Counted from the first letter of the stretch, positions 18,036 through 26,296 are shown. The stretch: DNA of 64,000 nt from Corynebacterium vitaeruminis DSM 20294 (GCF_000550805.1 NZ_CP004353.1:1488001-1552000), one strand, 5' to 3'. The notes: generated by a model not told the origin, from the sequence alone. A program made the numbers and translations.

Positions 18036-18623
18036 ATGCCAACATGGACCGACATCACCACCCGAAACCCGCAGCACTCCCGCAACTATGCGGCGCGCTG
18101 GAAGAACATGGAAGCCGAAGGCAGAGACATCGTCGGCGAGGCCCGGCTCATCGACGCCATGGTGCCCCGCGGCTCCCGCATCCTCGACGCAGGCTGCGGG
18201 ACCGGGCGCGTGGGCGGATACCTGCAACAGGCCGGGCACTCCGTGGTGGGCGTCGACCTCGACCCGTACCTCATCGAGGTCGCGCGTGAGGACTTCCCGG
18301 AGGCGACCTGGGAGGTGGGCAACCTCGCCGAAGAGGGGAGCATCCCGGAGGCCGATTTCGAGGCCATCGTGTGCGCCGGAAACGTTATAACCTTTCTCGC
18401 CCCGGAGGAGCGCCAGCCAGCGCTCCAGAACCTCTTTGCGGCGCTGGCACCGGGCGGCCGCGCGGTGATCGGATTCAGCGCCGGCCGCGGGCTGCCGTTC
18501 CCGGCCTTCCTCGAGGCGGCCAGTGCCGTGGGCTTCCGGGTTGACGCGACCTTCTCGACCTGGGACCTGCGCCCCTTCGACCCGCAGTCGAGCGACTTCC
18601 TCGTCGCCGTGCTCTCCAAGTAG
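18036..18623 (+). CDS. Class I SAM-dependent methyltransferase
   Basis: A 195-residue methyltransferase. SAM-binding motif I ILDAGCGTGRVGG is at about 49-61, then VVGVDLDPYLIEVA for the acidic ribose contact, and motif IV near FEAIVCAGNVITFL. No extra domain suggests a substrate. TATACT (18023-18028) ends 7 nt before the ATG at 18036, a classical leaderless arrangement. It is convergent with ndh, sharing a bidirectional terminator. Confidence 0.82.
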   Translation: MPTWTDITTRNPQHSRNYAARWKNMEAEGRDIVGEARLIDAMVPRGSRILDAGCGTGRVGGYLQQAGHSVVGVDLDPYLIEVAREDFPEATWEVGNLAEEGSIPEADFEAIVCAGNVITFLAPEERQPALQNLFAALAPGGRAVIGFSAGRGLPFPAFLEAASAVGFRVDATFSTWDLRPFDPQSSDFLVAVLSK

Positions 18624-18641
18624 GAGGCAAGGCTAACGCAA

Positions 18642-18690
18642 TTTACCCCCGACCCTGAGAAAAATTTCAGGGGATCGGGGGTAAAAATTT
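18642..18690. terminator. Bidirectional terminator between methyltransferase and ndh
   Basis: Inverted repeat TTTACCCCCGA-CCCTGA / TCAGGGGATCGGGGGTAAA with a 2-nt bulge; A/T runs flank both sides. Confidence 0.85.
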
Positions 18691-18707
18691 ATCGGGCCCG
18701 GGGGCTG

Positions 18708-20057
18708 CTACTTGGCCTGCTTGTTGAGCTTGACCATCTCGGCACGCGCGTGGAGCTGCTGGCTCGTGGTGGCCAGGTTCCAGCGCTTGCGGGAGATCGC
18801 GTTGATGCCCCAGGAGAAGATGGCGGTGGCGCGGTTGCGGAAGCCCACGAGGAACATCACGTGGACGACCAGCCAGAGCAGCCAGCCGATGAAGCCGGTG
18901 ATCTCGACCTTGCCCATCTTCACCACGGCGTTGAAGCGGGAGATGGTGGCCATGGAGCCCTTGTCGAAGTACTCGAAAGGCTCGCGGGCGTCGGAGGAGC
19001 GGCCCTCGGCCTCCTCGGCGATCTGCTCGGCGACGTACTCGCCGCCCTGGATGGCCACCTGGGCAACACCCGGGAGGCCGTTAAGGCCCATCATGTCGCC
19101 GACGACGAAGACGTTCTTCTCATCGCCCACGGTGAGGTCCGGGTTGACCGGGACGCGGCCGGCGCGGTCGACCTCGAGGCCGACCTGGTCGGCGATCATC
19201 TTGCCCAGCGGGGAGGCTGCCACGCCTGCGGACCAGATCTTGCAGTAGGACTCGATGGTGTCGACGGAGCCGTCGGTGGTGGACTTGTAAGTCACGGAGT
19301 TCTCGGTGACGTCGGTGACGATGGCGTTGAGCTTGACGGTCACGCCGATCTTCTCCAGTGCACGCTGTGCGTTGCGGCCGAGGCGCTTGCCGAACGGCGG
19401 GAGCACCTGCGGGGCGCCGTCGAGGAGGATGATCTTTGCGTTGGCCGGGTTGAAGCGGTTGTACTCGCCAGCCAGGGTGCGGTGGGCCATCTCGGCCAGC
19501 TGGCCGGCCAGCTCGACGCCGGTCGGGCCCGCGCCGACGACGACGAAGGTGAGCAGGCGCTCGCGCTCGGCCGGGTCCTCGGTCAGCTCGGCGCGCTCGA
19601 AGGCGCCGATGATGCGGGCGCGCAGCTCGAGGGCGTCGTCGATGGTCTTCATACCCGGAGCGAACTCGGCGAACTGGTCGTTGCCGAAGTAGGATTGGCC
19701 GGCGCCCGCGGCGACGATGAGGCTGTCGTAGGAGAGCACCTTGGTAAAGCCGTCAAGCTCGGCGGTGACCAGCTTGTCGGCGATGTTGATGTCGGTGACC
19801 TCGCCCTTGATGATGTGGACGTTCTCCTGGTCCGCCAGAACCTGGCGGGTGGAAGGAGCGATTTCGCCGGAGGAAAGAATGCCGGTTGCCACCTGGTAAA
19901 GCAGGGGCTGGAACAGGTGGTGGTTGGTGCGGTCGATAAGGGTGACGTCGACGTCAGCATCCTTGAGGTTCTGCACTGCGAACAAGCCGCCGAATCCAGA
20001 GCCGATGACCACTACGTGGTGACGGCCGCCCTCAGGGCGAAATGGAGTCTCAGACAT
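18708..20057 (-). CDS. ndh: Type II NADH dehydrogenase (non-proton-pumping)
   Basis: A 449-residue membrane-associated flavoprotein that passes electrons from NADH to menaquinone and regenerates NAD+ without pumping protons. The FAD-binding loop VVVIGSGFGG is at residues 15-24 and the NADH-binding loop VVVGAGPTGVELAGQ at about 171. The C-terminal part has a hydrophobic stretch (ITGFIGWLLWLVVHVMFLVGF) that anchors it to the membrane. ATG at 20057 with AGGAG upstream. Corynebacteria lack complex I, so this is the expected main NADH entry. It is followed on the other strand by ufaA, as in C. glutamicum. Confidence 0.96.
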   Translation of the reverse strand: MSETPFRPEGGRHHVVVIGSGFGGLFAVQNLKDADVDVTLIDRTNHHLFQPLLYQVATGILSSGEIAPSTRQVLADQENVHIIKGEVTDINIADKLVTAELDGFTKVLSYDSLIVAAGAGQSYFGNDQFAEFAPGMKTIDDALELRARIIGAFERAELTEDPAERERLLTFVVVGAGPTGVELAGQLAEMAHRTLAGEYNRFNPANAKIILLDGAPQVLPPFGKRLGRNAQRALEKIGVTVKLNAIVTDVTENSVTYKSTTDGSVDTIESYCKIWSAGVAASPLGKMIADQVGLEVDRAGRVPVNPDLTVGDEKNVFVVGDMMGLNGLPGVAQVAIQGGEYVAEQIAEEAEGRSSDAREPFEYFDKGSMATISRFNAVVKMGKVEITGFIGWLLWLVVHVMFLVGFRNRATAIFSWGINAISRKRWNLATTSQQLHARAEMVKLNKQAK

Positions 20058-20500
20058 ATGCGATTTTCTCCTGTATGAAGTGCGTGCTTAACACAATTGT
20101 GAATGTGAGTTTCACCTAATCTCCGGGTGATTTATCTCATGCTACAGTGCGAAAACCCAATTTTCATCTTCGCCCCCGGGGCTGGTTGCAAGGGCTTACC
20201 CTATAAAGCAACAGATACTGTTGAACGTCACTCTTTTGAATGTGACTTTCGGGGGTAGTCCGCGTTTGGACAGCTAGGAAGCGCTTTATCGGTGAACGAC
20301 GAGTGTTTTCGCTCTCAAAAGGTGTTCACTTTATTCGTCGTGGCTTCGCTCCACGACGTTCTCCCCGCCGCTCGGCGCGGGGGCAACACCCCGTTTGCAA
20401 ATCGCGTTAATCTGTCAAATAGGTGCCCCATGCCCCCGGATAAAAGGGTGGAAATCGAGGGCCAAAGCTGGTAATGACCAATCAACGAGGGGAGCGCTAT
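20058..20500. promoter_or_regulatory. Divergent region between ndh and ufaA
   Basis: About 440 nt with no gene. Near ndh there is the palindrome CACAATTGTG (about 20094-20103). In the ufaA leader there is a hairpin CGTCGTGG / CCACGACG (20336-20358) followed by a C/G-rich partial hairpin (about 20363-20382), suggesting a structured 5' leader. -10 candidates were not decisive. Confidence 0.4.
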
Positions 20501-21817
20501 ATGCCGCCAAAGGGCGAGTTCTCTCGCCGACCCGCAGCGGGTTTCCGAGTGGACCCGTCGGTGTGGCCGCGAGTCGCCACGGTGCCTTCCGGTTTCCGAG
20601 CAGCCTGGGGCGCGCGCCGCGCCGAGGCTGAGTTCGCCCAGGCCTGCGACAAGGCGGGCTTCGTCATGAGCGGGCCGAGCGCCGACCTCGTCATCTTTGA
20701 GGAGTCGCTGTTCGTGCGCCTGTCCGAACACGGGTTCCTCGGGCTCGCCGAGGGGTACATGGCGGGCGAGTGGAGCACGCCCAAGATCGTGGAGGTGCTC
20801 ACCGGGCTTCTCCAGGCCGGTTACCACCCGAAACCCTCGAAGGAGGACGTGGGCGGCGCCTACACCGGCCTCGAGCTTCCAGCGCAGCTGGTTCGGCTGT
20901 TCTCCGGCGACGGCATGAGCAGCCACGGCACGGTGTTCTCCTCCGGGGTTCCCACCACGGAACGCGTGGCGGTCAAGAGCTTCGTCCAGGGCGCGGGCCG
21001 CGGCAACGAGCCGGCCCAGCACTACGTGGACGTGACCACCCTGTCGGAGCCGACCGTCGTTGAGCGCGAGGACCTGCCCGAGGCCCAGCTGCGCGCGGTG
21101 CGGATGCTCCTCGACGCGGCGCGTGTCCGCAACAACACCCACCTCGTGGACTACCCGGCCTCCGGCGGCGCGGTCGGCATCGCCGCCGCCCACCGGCACG
21201 CCACGGTCGACCTGCTCACCGCCGACGCGGATCAGGCGAGCGACGTCCGCGCGGTGCTGGAGATGGCAAACGTGAGCGACAACGTCAGCGTCGAGCTGAT
21301 TGACGAGCCGTTCCCCAACCCGCGCAACTGGCAGAGCCACTACGACGCCATCGTGAGCGTCGAGAAGCTAGAAAGGCTGGGCGAGCGGGGCAGGAGGGTG
21401 TACGCGCGCTCGATCGATAGGCTGCTCACCATGGGCGGCTTCGCGGCGCTGCAGACCGTGGTCGCCGCGGGCGAGGACGACACGCTCGCCCGCGACTGCC
21501 TCGAGCTCGCCCGGGCCTACCTGTGGCCCGCCTTCTCGCCGGTGCCCATGTCCGAGCTCCACCGGCTCTTCGATCGGGAAACGGGGCTGCGCGTCATCGC
21601 GGAGACGCACATCGGCAGTCACTACGTGCGGGGTCTGGCGCTGCAGCGTGAGACCTTCGAGGGCAACGAGCGCGAGGCCGCCGCCGACGGCTTCGACGCC
21701 GTGTACCGGCGTATGTGGGTCTTCTACCTCGCCATGGCGGAGGCGCTGTTCAAGGTCGGCGCGCTGGATGCGGTCCAGCTGACGGTCACCACACGCAACC
21801 GCCGTGGTCGTCGATAA
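20501..21817 (+). CDS. Cyclopropane-fatty-acid synthase-like enzyme, atypical SAM motif
   Basis: A 438-residue protein with overall CFA-synthase architecture, syntenic with ufaA of C. glutamicum. The N-terminal half has the usual LGLAEGYMAGEWS block, and the C-terminus carries the family signature RMWVFYLAMAEALFKVGALD. The SAM-binding motif, normally VLEIGCGWGG, instead reads LVDYPASGGAVGIAAA, lacking the GxGxG pattern; activity is therefore doubtful. The ATG at 20501 has GAGGGGAG 6-7 nt upstream and is preferred over the ATG at 20474. It may retain lipid binding or act as a regulatory partner. No frameshift is visible, so the change is not a simple break. Confidence 0.8.
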   Translation: MPPKGEFSRRPAAGFRVDPSVWPRVATVPSGFRAAWGARRAEAEFAQACDKAGFVMSGPSADLVIFEESLFVRLSEHGFLGLAEGYMAGEWSTPKIVEVLTGLLQAGYHPKPSKEDVGGAYTGLELPAQLVRLFSGDGMSSHGTVFSSGVPTTERVAVKSFVQGAGRGNEPAQHYVDVTTLSEPTVVEREDLPEAQLRAVRMLLDAARVRNNTHLVDYPASGGAVGIAAAHRHATVDLLTADADQASDVRAVLEMANVSDNVSVELIDEPFPNPRNWQSHYDAIVSVEKLERLGERGRRVYARSIDRLLTMGGFAALQTVVAAGEDDTLARDCLELARAYLWPAFSPVPMSELHRLFDRETGLRVIAETHIGSHYVRGLALQRETFEGNEREAAADGFDAVYRRMWVFYLAMAEALFKVGALDAVQLTVTTRNRRGRR

Positions 21818-21830
21818 GCGAATGCAAAAA

Positions 21831-21855
21831 GGCCCTTCCCGATAAGGAAAGGGCC
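21831..21855. terminator. Bidirectional terminator between ufaA and the MHS transporter
   Basis: Stem GGCCCTTCC / GGAAAGGGCC (one-base bulge), with AAAAA on the left and TAAAG on the right. Confidence 0.8.
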
Positions 21856-21868
21856 TAAAGCGCAGGTG

Positions 21869-23239
21869 CTAGATCTCCTCGAGATCGAACTCCTTGGTCT
21901 CACGCATGACGTAGACGGAGAACAGCGTGATGACGGAGACGACGATGAGGTACCAGCCGACCGACTGGACGCCGAAGTCGCGAGCCAGCGCGGTGGCGAT
22001 GAACGGGGCCACTGCCGCGCCCAGGATGGACGAGACGTTGTAGCTGATGCCGGAGCCGGTGTAGCGGACGTTGGTGGGGAAGAGCTCGGGCAGGACCGCG
22101 GACATCGGGCCGAAGACCAGGCCCATGAGGAACATGCCCACCGTCAGGAAGGCGAGGACGCTGCCCTTGGTGGCGTGGTCGGGGTTAAGGAACAGGTCGA
22201 AGGTGAAGCCGAAGGCGATCATCGCGGCGGAGACGACCAGCAGGAACTTGCGGCGTCCGAAGCGGTCCGCCCACTGGCCAGCCAGCGGGATGCCGACGAT
22301 GAAGGCGAAGATGGAGACCAGCTGCAGCTTCAGGAAGTCGTTGTAGGCGATGCCCAGGCCCAGGCCAGTTTCCCTCTTACCGATGCCGTAGGACAGGATC
22401 CAGGTGGTGACCAGGTAGAACAGGGTGTAGCAGGACAGCATGACGAAGGTGCCCAGAACCATCGGGCGCCACGAGGTCTTAAATGCCTCTGCCAGCGGGG
22501 TCTTGACCTTCTTGCCCTGCTCGACGGCGGCGCGGAAGACCGGGGTCTCCTCCAGCTTGATGCGGACCCACAGGCCGATGATGACCATGATCGCGGACAG
22601 GCCGAAGGGGAGCCTCCAGCCCCAGCTCATGAACGCGCCCTCGATGTCGCCGCCCGTGTGTCCGAGCACGGTGACCAAGGTGAGGAAGAAGCCGTTGGCG
22701 CACAGGAAACCGAACGGGGCGCCCAGCTGCGGCCACATGGCGGCCCAAGCACGCTTGCCCTTTTCAGCGGTCTCGGTAGCCAGCAGCGCTGCGCCGGACC
22801 ACTCGCCGCCGAGTCCCAGGCCCTGGCAGAAGCGCATGAGCGCGAGCAGGGCCGGGGCCAGCAGGCCGACCTGATTGTAGGTGGGCAGGAAGGCGATGAG
22901 GAAGGTGGCGATGCCCATGGTCAGAAGCGAGCCGACCAGGGTGGCCTTGCGGCCGATGCGGTCGCCGAAGTGGCCGAAGACAACCGAGCCCAGAGGGCGT
23001 GCGACGAACGCCAGACCGAAGGTGGCGAAGGACTGCAAGAGGCCGACGCTGGGGTCGTCGTTCTTGGGGAAGAACAGATAGGGGAAGACTGCCACGGCCG
23101 CGGTCGCATAGACGTAGAAGTCATAGAACTCAATGGTGGTGCCCACCATGGAGGCGGTGATAATCCGGCGCTTGGTGGCCTTGTCGGCCATCGGCGCCGT
23201 CGAGGTGGGAGACAGGGTCTCGGTTGCGACGGTTGACAT
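21869..23239 (-). CDS. MHS-family major facilitator (metabolite:H+ symporter)
   Basis: A 456-residue transporter with about 12 transmembrane helices. It opens with ASMVGTTIEFYDFYVYATAA, typical of the metabolite:H+ symporter family (ProP, KgtP, ShiA), and has the loop signature GDRIGRKATLVG and, later, RFCQGLGLGGEWSGA. ATG at 23239; an AGGA lies about 12 nt upstream. It follows ndh-ufaA as in C. glutamicum. Substrate (dicarboxylate, proline, shikimate or similar) cannot be told from sequence. A dyad upstream at 23408-23439 could be an operator. Confidence 0.85.
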   Translation of the reverse strand: MSTVATETLSPTSTAPMADKATKRRIITASMVGTTIEFYDFYVYATAAVAVFPYLFFPKNDDPSVGLLQSFATFGLAFVARPLGSVVFGHFGDRIGRKATLVGSLLTMGIATFLIAFLPTYNQVGLLAPALLALMRFCQGLGLGGEWSGAALLATETAEKGKRAWAAMWPQLGAPFGFLCANGFFLTLVTVLGHTGGDIEGAFMSWGWRLPFGLSAIMVIIGLWVRIKLEETPVFRAAVEQGKKVKTPLAEAFKTSWRPMVLGTFVMLSCYTLFYLVTTWILSYGIGKRETGLGLGIAYNDFLKLQLVSIFAFIVGIPLAGQWADRFGRRKFLLVVSAAMIAFGFTFDLFLNPDHATKGSVLAFLTVGMFLMGLVFGPMSAVLPELFPTNVRYTGSGISYNVSSILGAAVAPFIATALARDFGVQSVGWYLIVVSVITLFSVYVMRETKEFDLEEI

Positions 23240-23544
23240 GATGAGAATAGTCCTACTTTTGAATAATGAAGATAATGCCGCTTGGCGTGCGGGCGGGACC
23301 TTGTGGGCGCGCCGACTCCTGATGAAGCTCCGAAGGGTTAGCGGTAAGGAAACCCTTTTTGAATCGCGACAGTACTTACCTTAGAATCTCAAAAGGTGGG
23401 AGTCAAGTCCCATAATGTGAGATATTGCATTATGTGGGATTATTTTTGCTTTTGGGCTCCAATTTGCGTAATGCAAAGGTTTTCGGCGGCTGACCGACGC
23501 GTTTGAATGTGATCAACCAAGCAAAATTCGGGCAGCATGGGAAA

Positions 23545-23582
23545 CGCCCGCTGCGTACATCCGTCGAGATGTGCAGCGGGCG
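23545..23582 (-). terminator. Probable terminator after the DyP peroxidase gene
   Basis: Ten-bp stem CGCCCGCTGC / GCAGCGGGCG extended by ACATC / GATGT. Read leftward the flank is TTTCCC, a weak T-run. Confidence 0.5.
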
Positions 23583-23619
23583 AGGCGGAAGGCGGGCGCC
23601 AAATGAGGACCGCCGGCGT

Positions 23620-23632
23620 AGCGTCGACAAGC
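23620..23632 (+). repeat. 13-mer repeat, one mismatch, intergenic
   Basis: AGCGTCGACAAGC, immediately before the stop of the DyP gene. Confidence 0.6.
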
Positions 23633-23635
23633 GGG

Positions 23636-24559
23636 CTAGGGAAGCGGCAGCTCCTCGAAATCCTCAAGCAGGGCAGCCGAGGGAATGAAGAAGAGGGTGC
23701 CGGTGGATGCCGTGGAGAAGTCGAGGATGCGGTCGGTGTTGCCCTCGGGCTTGCCGATGAACATGTTGGTGAGCATCTCCTCGGTGACCGCGGGGTCGGC
23801 CGCGTAGCCCGCGAAGTAGGTGCCGGAGGTGCCGTCGAGGAAGCTGCCGAACGGCATATTCAGGCGTAGGATGTCGCCGTCGACGTCGTTCAAGGCGACG
23901 TGGGAGTTGTCCGGCTTGGTCTCGTCGTCGAGCTCGACGTCGTCCAGCTTGGTGCGGCCGATGACCTTTTCCTGCTCCTCGGTGGACAGCTCGTCCCAGG
24001 CGCCCATGTCGTGGGTGTACTTCTGGACGATGAGGTAGGAGCCGCCCGCGTAGTCGGGGTCCTCGTCGCCGATGTGGACAGCGTCGAGCGCGTCCTGGCC
24101 TTCGGGGTTCTCCGTGCCGTCGACGAACCCGAGCAGGTCGCGGTTGTCGAAGTACTTGAAGCCCTGCGTCTCGTCCACGACGGTGGCGCAAGTGCCTAGC
24201 TTGTCCAGCACGATGCGGGCTAGCTCCCAGCACATGTCCGGGGTGGCGGCGCGCGCGTGGAGGACGATGTCGCCGGGGGTTGCGGGCGCGTGGTGCACAG
24301 CGCCGCGCAGCTCCTTGAACGGGTGCAGCTTCGCCGGCGCCGGGGCCGCCGTGAGCTTCGGCCACAGCGCCGCGCCCACGCCAATCACGCCGTGGAGCTC
24401 GGCCTCGGGGTGCCTGAACGAGACGGTGCGCACGAGCCCCGGGAAGTCGCCGAGGACGTCGCGTACGTTATCAAGCGCGCCGTCGATCGAGTCGTCGATC
24501 GTGAGCACGAGGAACAGCGCGGCGGCCGAGGGGTCTGCGACGATGCTTTGGGATGGCAT
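23636..24559 (-). CDS. DyP-type heme peroxidase
   Basis: A 307-residue dye-decolorizing peroxidase (heme b) of the bacterial YfeX/class B type. The GxxDG motif reads GFVDG at 144-148, giving the distal catalytic Asp147; His220 in DNSHVA is the expected proximal heme ligand and Arg232 in ILRLNM the distal arginine. There is no Tat or Sec signal, so the protein is cytoplasmic or encapsulated; no encapsulin gene is adjacent. ATG at 24559 with AAGGAG 9 nt upstream. Physiological substrate unknown. No neighbour suggests a pathway. Confidence 0.92.
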   Translation of the reverse strand: MPSQSIVADPSAAALFLVLTIDDSIDGALDNVRDVLGDFPGLVRTVSFRHPEAELHGVIGVGAALWPKLTAAPAPAKLHPFKELRGAVHHAPATPGDIVLHARAATPDMCWELARIVLDKLGTCATVVDETQGFKYFDNRDLLGFVDGTENPEGQDALDAVHIGDEDPDYAGGSYLIVQKYTHDMGAWDELSTEEQEKVIGRTKLDDVELDDETKPDNSHVALNDVDGDILRLNMPFGSFLDGTSGTYFAGYAADPAVTEEMLTNMFIGKPEGNTDRILDFSTASTGTLFFIPSAALLEDFEELPLP

Positions 24560-24699
24560 GGGTGAACGCTCCTTGGGAAGGCGGGTGGGCTGACCGTTTC
24601 CATGGTAGTCACGTCCTAGGGGGAAGTGCCCCATCCATCTAAAATGACATAATGTACATTATCGGACAATTACGGGAAGATGCCTGTTACGGGGCTTTC

Positions 24700-24712
24700 G
24701 CTTGTCGACGCC
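24700..24712 (-). repeat. Repeated 13-mer GGCGTCGACAAGC, exact, intergenic
   Basis: Minus-strand copy; forms an inverted pair with the 24867 copy. Confidence 0.8.
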
Positions 24713-24866
24713 CATGGCGCGCGGCCCTCAATTTATCAGTCTGGTCCACTTCATTCCGCGATGCCACGGCATCCTGGCGCCGCCAGCGACGTACGGAAAC
24801 CTATAGATTAGCCTGCCGCCGCAGCGCCTCCGGCTCGCCACGGCGGATGTGCGCGTTTGAGCCTTG

Positions 24867-24879
24867 GCCGTCGACAAGC
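24867..24879 (+). repeat. 13-mer repeat, one mismatch, intergenic
   Basis: GCCGTCGACAAGC on the plus strand. Confidence 0.6.
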
Positions 24880-24959
24880 AAGGACCGCGACGGCGCGACC
24901 GCCTCTTTGGGAGCTTGAAGCCGCGCAAATGGCTTCTTGCCTCGCCCCTGTCGCATACA

Positions 24960-25008
24960 GGGAAACGTCCCCAATTCGTCACAGTGACGAAAAGGGGACG
25001 CGTTTCCC
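24960..25008. repeat. Nested inverted repeat with 17-nt palindrome
   Basis: Outer arms GGGAAACGTCCCC and GGGGACGCGTTTCCC (2-nt bulge) enclose TTCGTCACAGTGACGAA (24975-24991), palindromic around its central A. It follows the stop of the small membrane gene at 25015. Without a good T-run on the minus side, it could be a terminator or a protein-binding site. Confidence 0.6.
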
Positions 25009-25014
25009 TTTGTG

Positions 25015-25197
25015 CTAAAGCTCGGATCGTCGGCGCTTTTCCTTGTAGGCGCTGGCCAACTGCCCCGCCGTCAGCAGCGCGAGGAGCACGGCGACGGCGG
25101 CGATCCAGATGAGGTGCTGGGTGGCGACGAAGATCCCGAACCCGATGATGACGATCAGCCGCACCCACAGCGCCGGGATCATTCTGTGGACGGGCAT
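25015..25197 (-). CDS. Small membrane protein (60 aa)
   Basis: A 60-residue protein with two likely transmembrane helices (about WVRLIVIIGFGIFVATQHL and WIAAVAVLLALLTAGQL) and a basic tail KEKRRRSEL. I do not recognise a named family. Its ATG overlaps the stop codon of the upstream yceI-like gene by one base (TAATG), showing translational coupling and supporting that it is real. Function may relate to the YceI partner or the membrane, which is inference. Confidence 0.65.
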   Translation of the reverse strand: MPVHRMIPALWVRLIVIIGFGIFVATQHLIWIAAVAVLLALLTAGQLASAYKEKRRRSEL

Positions 25198-25889
25198 TAC
25201 TTCTTCTCCAGCGTGAGCAGGATGTTGATGTCGCCCTCGTCGTTGATCTTCGCGGCGACGAACTCCGGCGACTCGACGCCGTAGTCGTTGCGGTTGATGT
25301 GGATCGACGTGGACAGGATGATCTGGTCGCCGGAGCGAACGGCCTTGAACGTCGGGTCGACCTGGTTGGTCTGGCCGTGGATGGTCAGCTTGCCGGGCGC
25401 GGTGATCTCGGAGACCTCCGCGTTATCGCCCAGCGAGGACACGTCGACGTTGCCGTCGAGGTCGAAGTAGGCCGACGGGTACTTGTTCGTCTCGAAGATC
25501 TTGTTGCGGACGTTGATGTCGCGCTTTTCCTGGTCCGTGGCCACCGCGGACATGTCCACCTCGACGTGCGCCGAGGTCAGGGTTTTGTTTTGGATAGAAA
25601 CATCACCGCTGACCGCGCGGGTCGAGCCCGAGGTCACCTGCTCCTTGGCCGGAAGCAGCTCGTCGAAGGTGAAACCCACGGAGCTGATATTGGGGCTTTG
25701 ACCGTAGACGACCTGCCAGTCGCCGTCGACCTCCGTGGTGGCCGGCTTCGCATTGGATGCGTCGAGCTCCGGGGTCTTTACTCCCGGGGCATGCATCAAG
25801 GGAATGACGATGGAGACCACGGTGATGAGACCGAGGATGAGGATGGCGGCTACGCCGGAGAAAAGGATGATCTTTCGTTTACGGTCCAT
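25197..25889 (-). CDS. YceI-family lipid-binding protein, membrane anchored
   Basis: A 230-residue protein. A signal-anchor helix spans about residues 7-31 (IILFSGVAAILILGLITVVS), then an extracytoplasmic YceI lipocalin-like domain at about 55-225, with blocks VGFTFDEL, HVEVDMSAVATDQEKRD, IFETNKYPSAYFD and TIHGQTNQVDPTFKA. YceI folds bind isoprenoid or polyprenoid lipids in a beta-barrel. I use the ATG at 25889, which starts directly before the basic DRKRK flank of the anchor; there is no perfect Shine-Dalgarno. It is coupled to the small membrane gene downstream. Confidence 0.88.
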   Translation of the reverse strand: MDRKRKIILFSGVAAILILGLITVVSIVIPLMHAPGVKTPELDASNAKPATTEVDGDWQVVYGQSPNISSVGFTFDELLPAKEQVTSGSTRAVSGDVSIQNKTLTSAHVEVDMSAVATDQEKRDINVRNKIFETNKYPSAYFDLDGNVDVSSLGDNAEVSEITAPGKLTIHGQTNQVDPTFKAVRSGDQIILSTSIHINRNDYGVESPEFVAAKINDEGDINILLTLEKK

Positions 25890-25969
25890 GTTCTTCGCTT
25901 TAAACCTCGTCGCTGGAAGGGTTCGTGTGAAGGCTGAGGCGTGCAGCAGCTGCGACACTCACAGTCGGT

Positions 25970-26296
25970 CTATCTGATTTTTTCGAGGTCCCTCGCCAGA
26001 GTAATCAGCTCTTGGCACAGGGGGTCGAGCTCATCAAAGCGCGCCCCTTCCTTCGAAGCCGTGGCGATGTCCTCGGCAAGGCACCGAAGCTCGAAGAGCT
26101 TATCGCGCATGGCGTCGACGTTCTCGGGACGCAGGATGACAGCTGATGCCGGGATCTCCGTGCCCTGAACGCTCAAGCGCTGCTCGTAGGCCCTTTGACG
26201 ACACGCCTGGCTGCAGTATTTCTTCCGCCTGCCCCGCGGGGACTCGGCGATTTCTTTACCGCACCACTGGCACGTTGGTTGGCGCTTCGCTGACAT
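25970..26296 (-). CDS. Small zinc-ribbon protein of unknown function
   Basis: A 108-residue protein with a putative zinc ribbon: Cys9, Cys12, Cys28 and Cys32 (C-x2-C-x15-C-x3-C), with QWCGKE and KKYCSQACRQRAYEQR typical of small DNA- or RNA-associated zinc fingers. The remainder is predominantly helical, including MRDKLFELRCLAEDIATA. TAGACT ends 7 nt before the ATG at 26296, so the message is probably leaderless; in-frame upstream codons are not used. It is divergent from rbpA (about 225 nt). Function unknown. Confidence 0.7.
   Translation of the reverse strand: MSAKRQPTCQWCGKEIAESPRGRRKKYCSQACRQRAYEQRLSVQGTEIPASAVILRPENVDAMRDKLFELRCLAEDIATASKEGARFDELDPLCQELITLARDLEKIR

Larger units (their letters stand above)
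23240..23635. promoter_or_regulatory. Intergenic region between the MHS transporter and the DyP gene
   Basis: About 395 nt, no gene. It holds the A/T-rich dyad TCCC-ATAATG ... CATTAT-GT-GGGA at 23408-23439, probably a transporter operator, and a hairpin CGCCCGCTGC ... GCAGCGGGCG at 23545-23582 that may terminate the DyP transcript. A one-mismatch 13-mer repeat sits at 23620-23632. Confidence 0.45.
24560..25014. other. Intergenic region with palindrome and 13-mer pair
   Basis: About 455 nt without a supported gene; short open frames here have no coding signature. Contents: an inverted pair of 13-mer repeats (24700-24712 and 24867-24879) and a long imperfect inverted repeat (24960-25008) with a 17-nt perfect palindrome at its centre. 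Confidence 0.5.

Noticed and set aside
21866..23236. Plus-strand open frame opposite the MHS transporter
   Set aside because: Same-length antisense frame; no hydrophobic or domain pattern, while the minus strand encodes a typical transporter.
24652..24918. Short plus-strand frame in the DyP-YceI gap
   Set aside because: No ribosome-binding site, basic low-complexity product, overlaps the 13-mer repeats; not supported as a gene.
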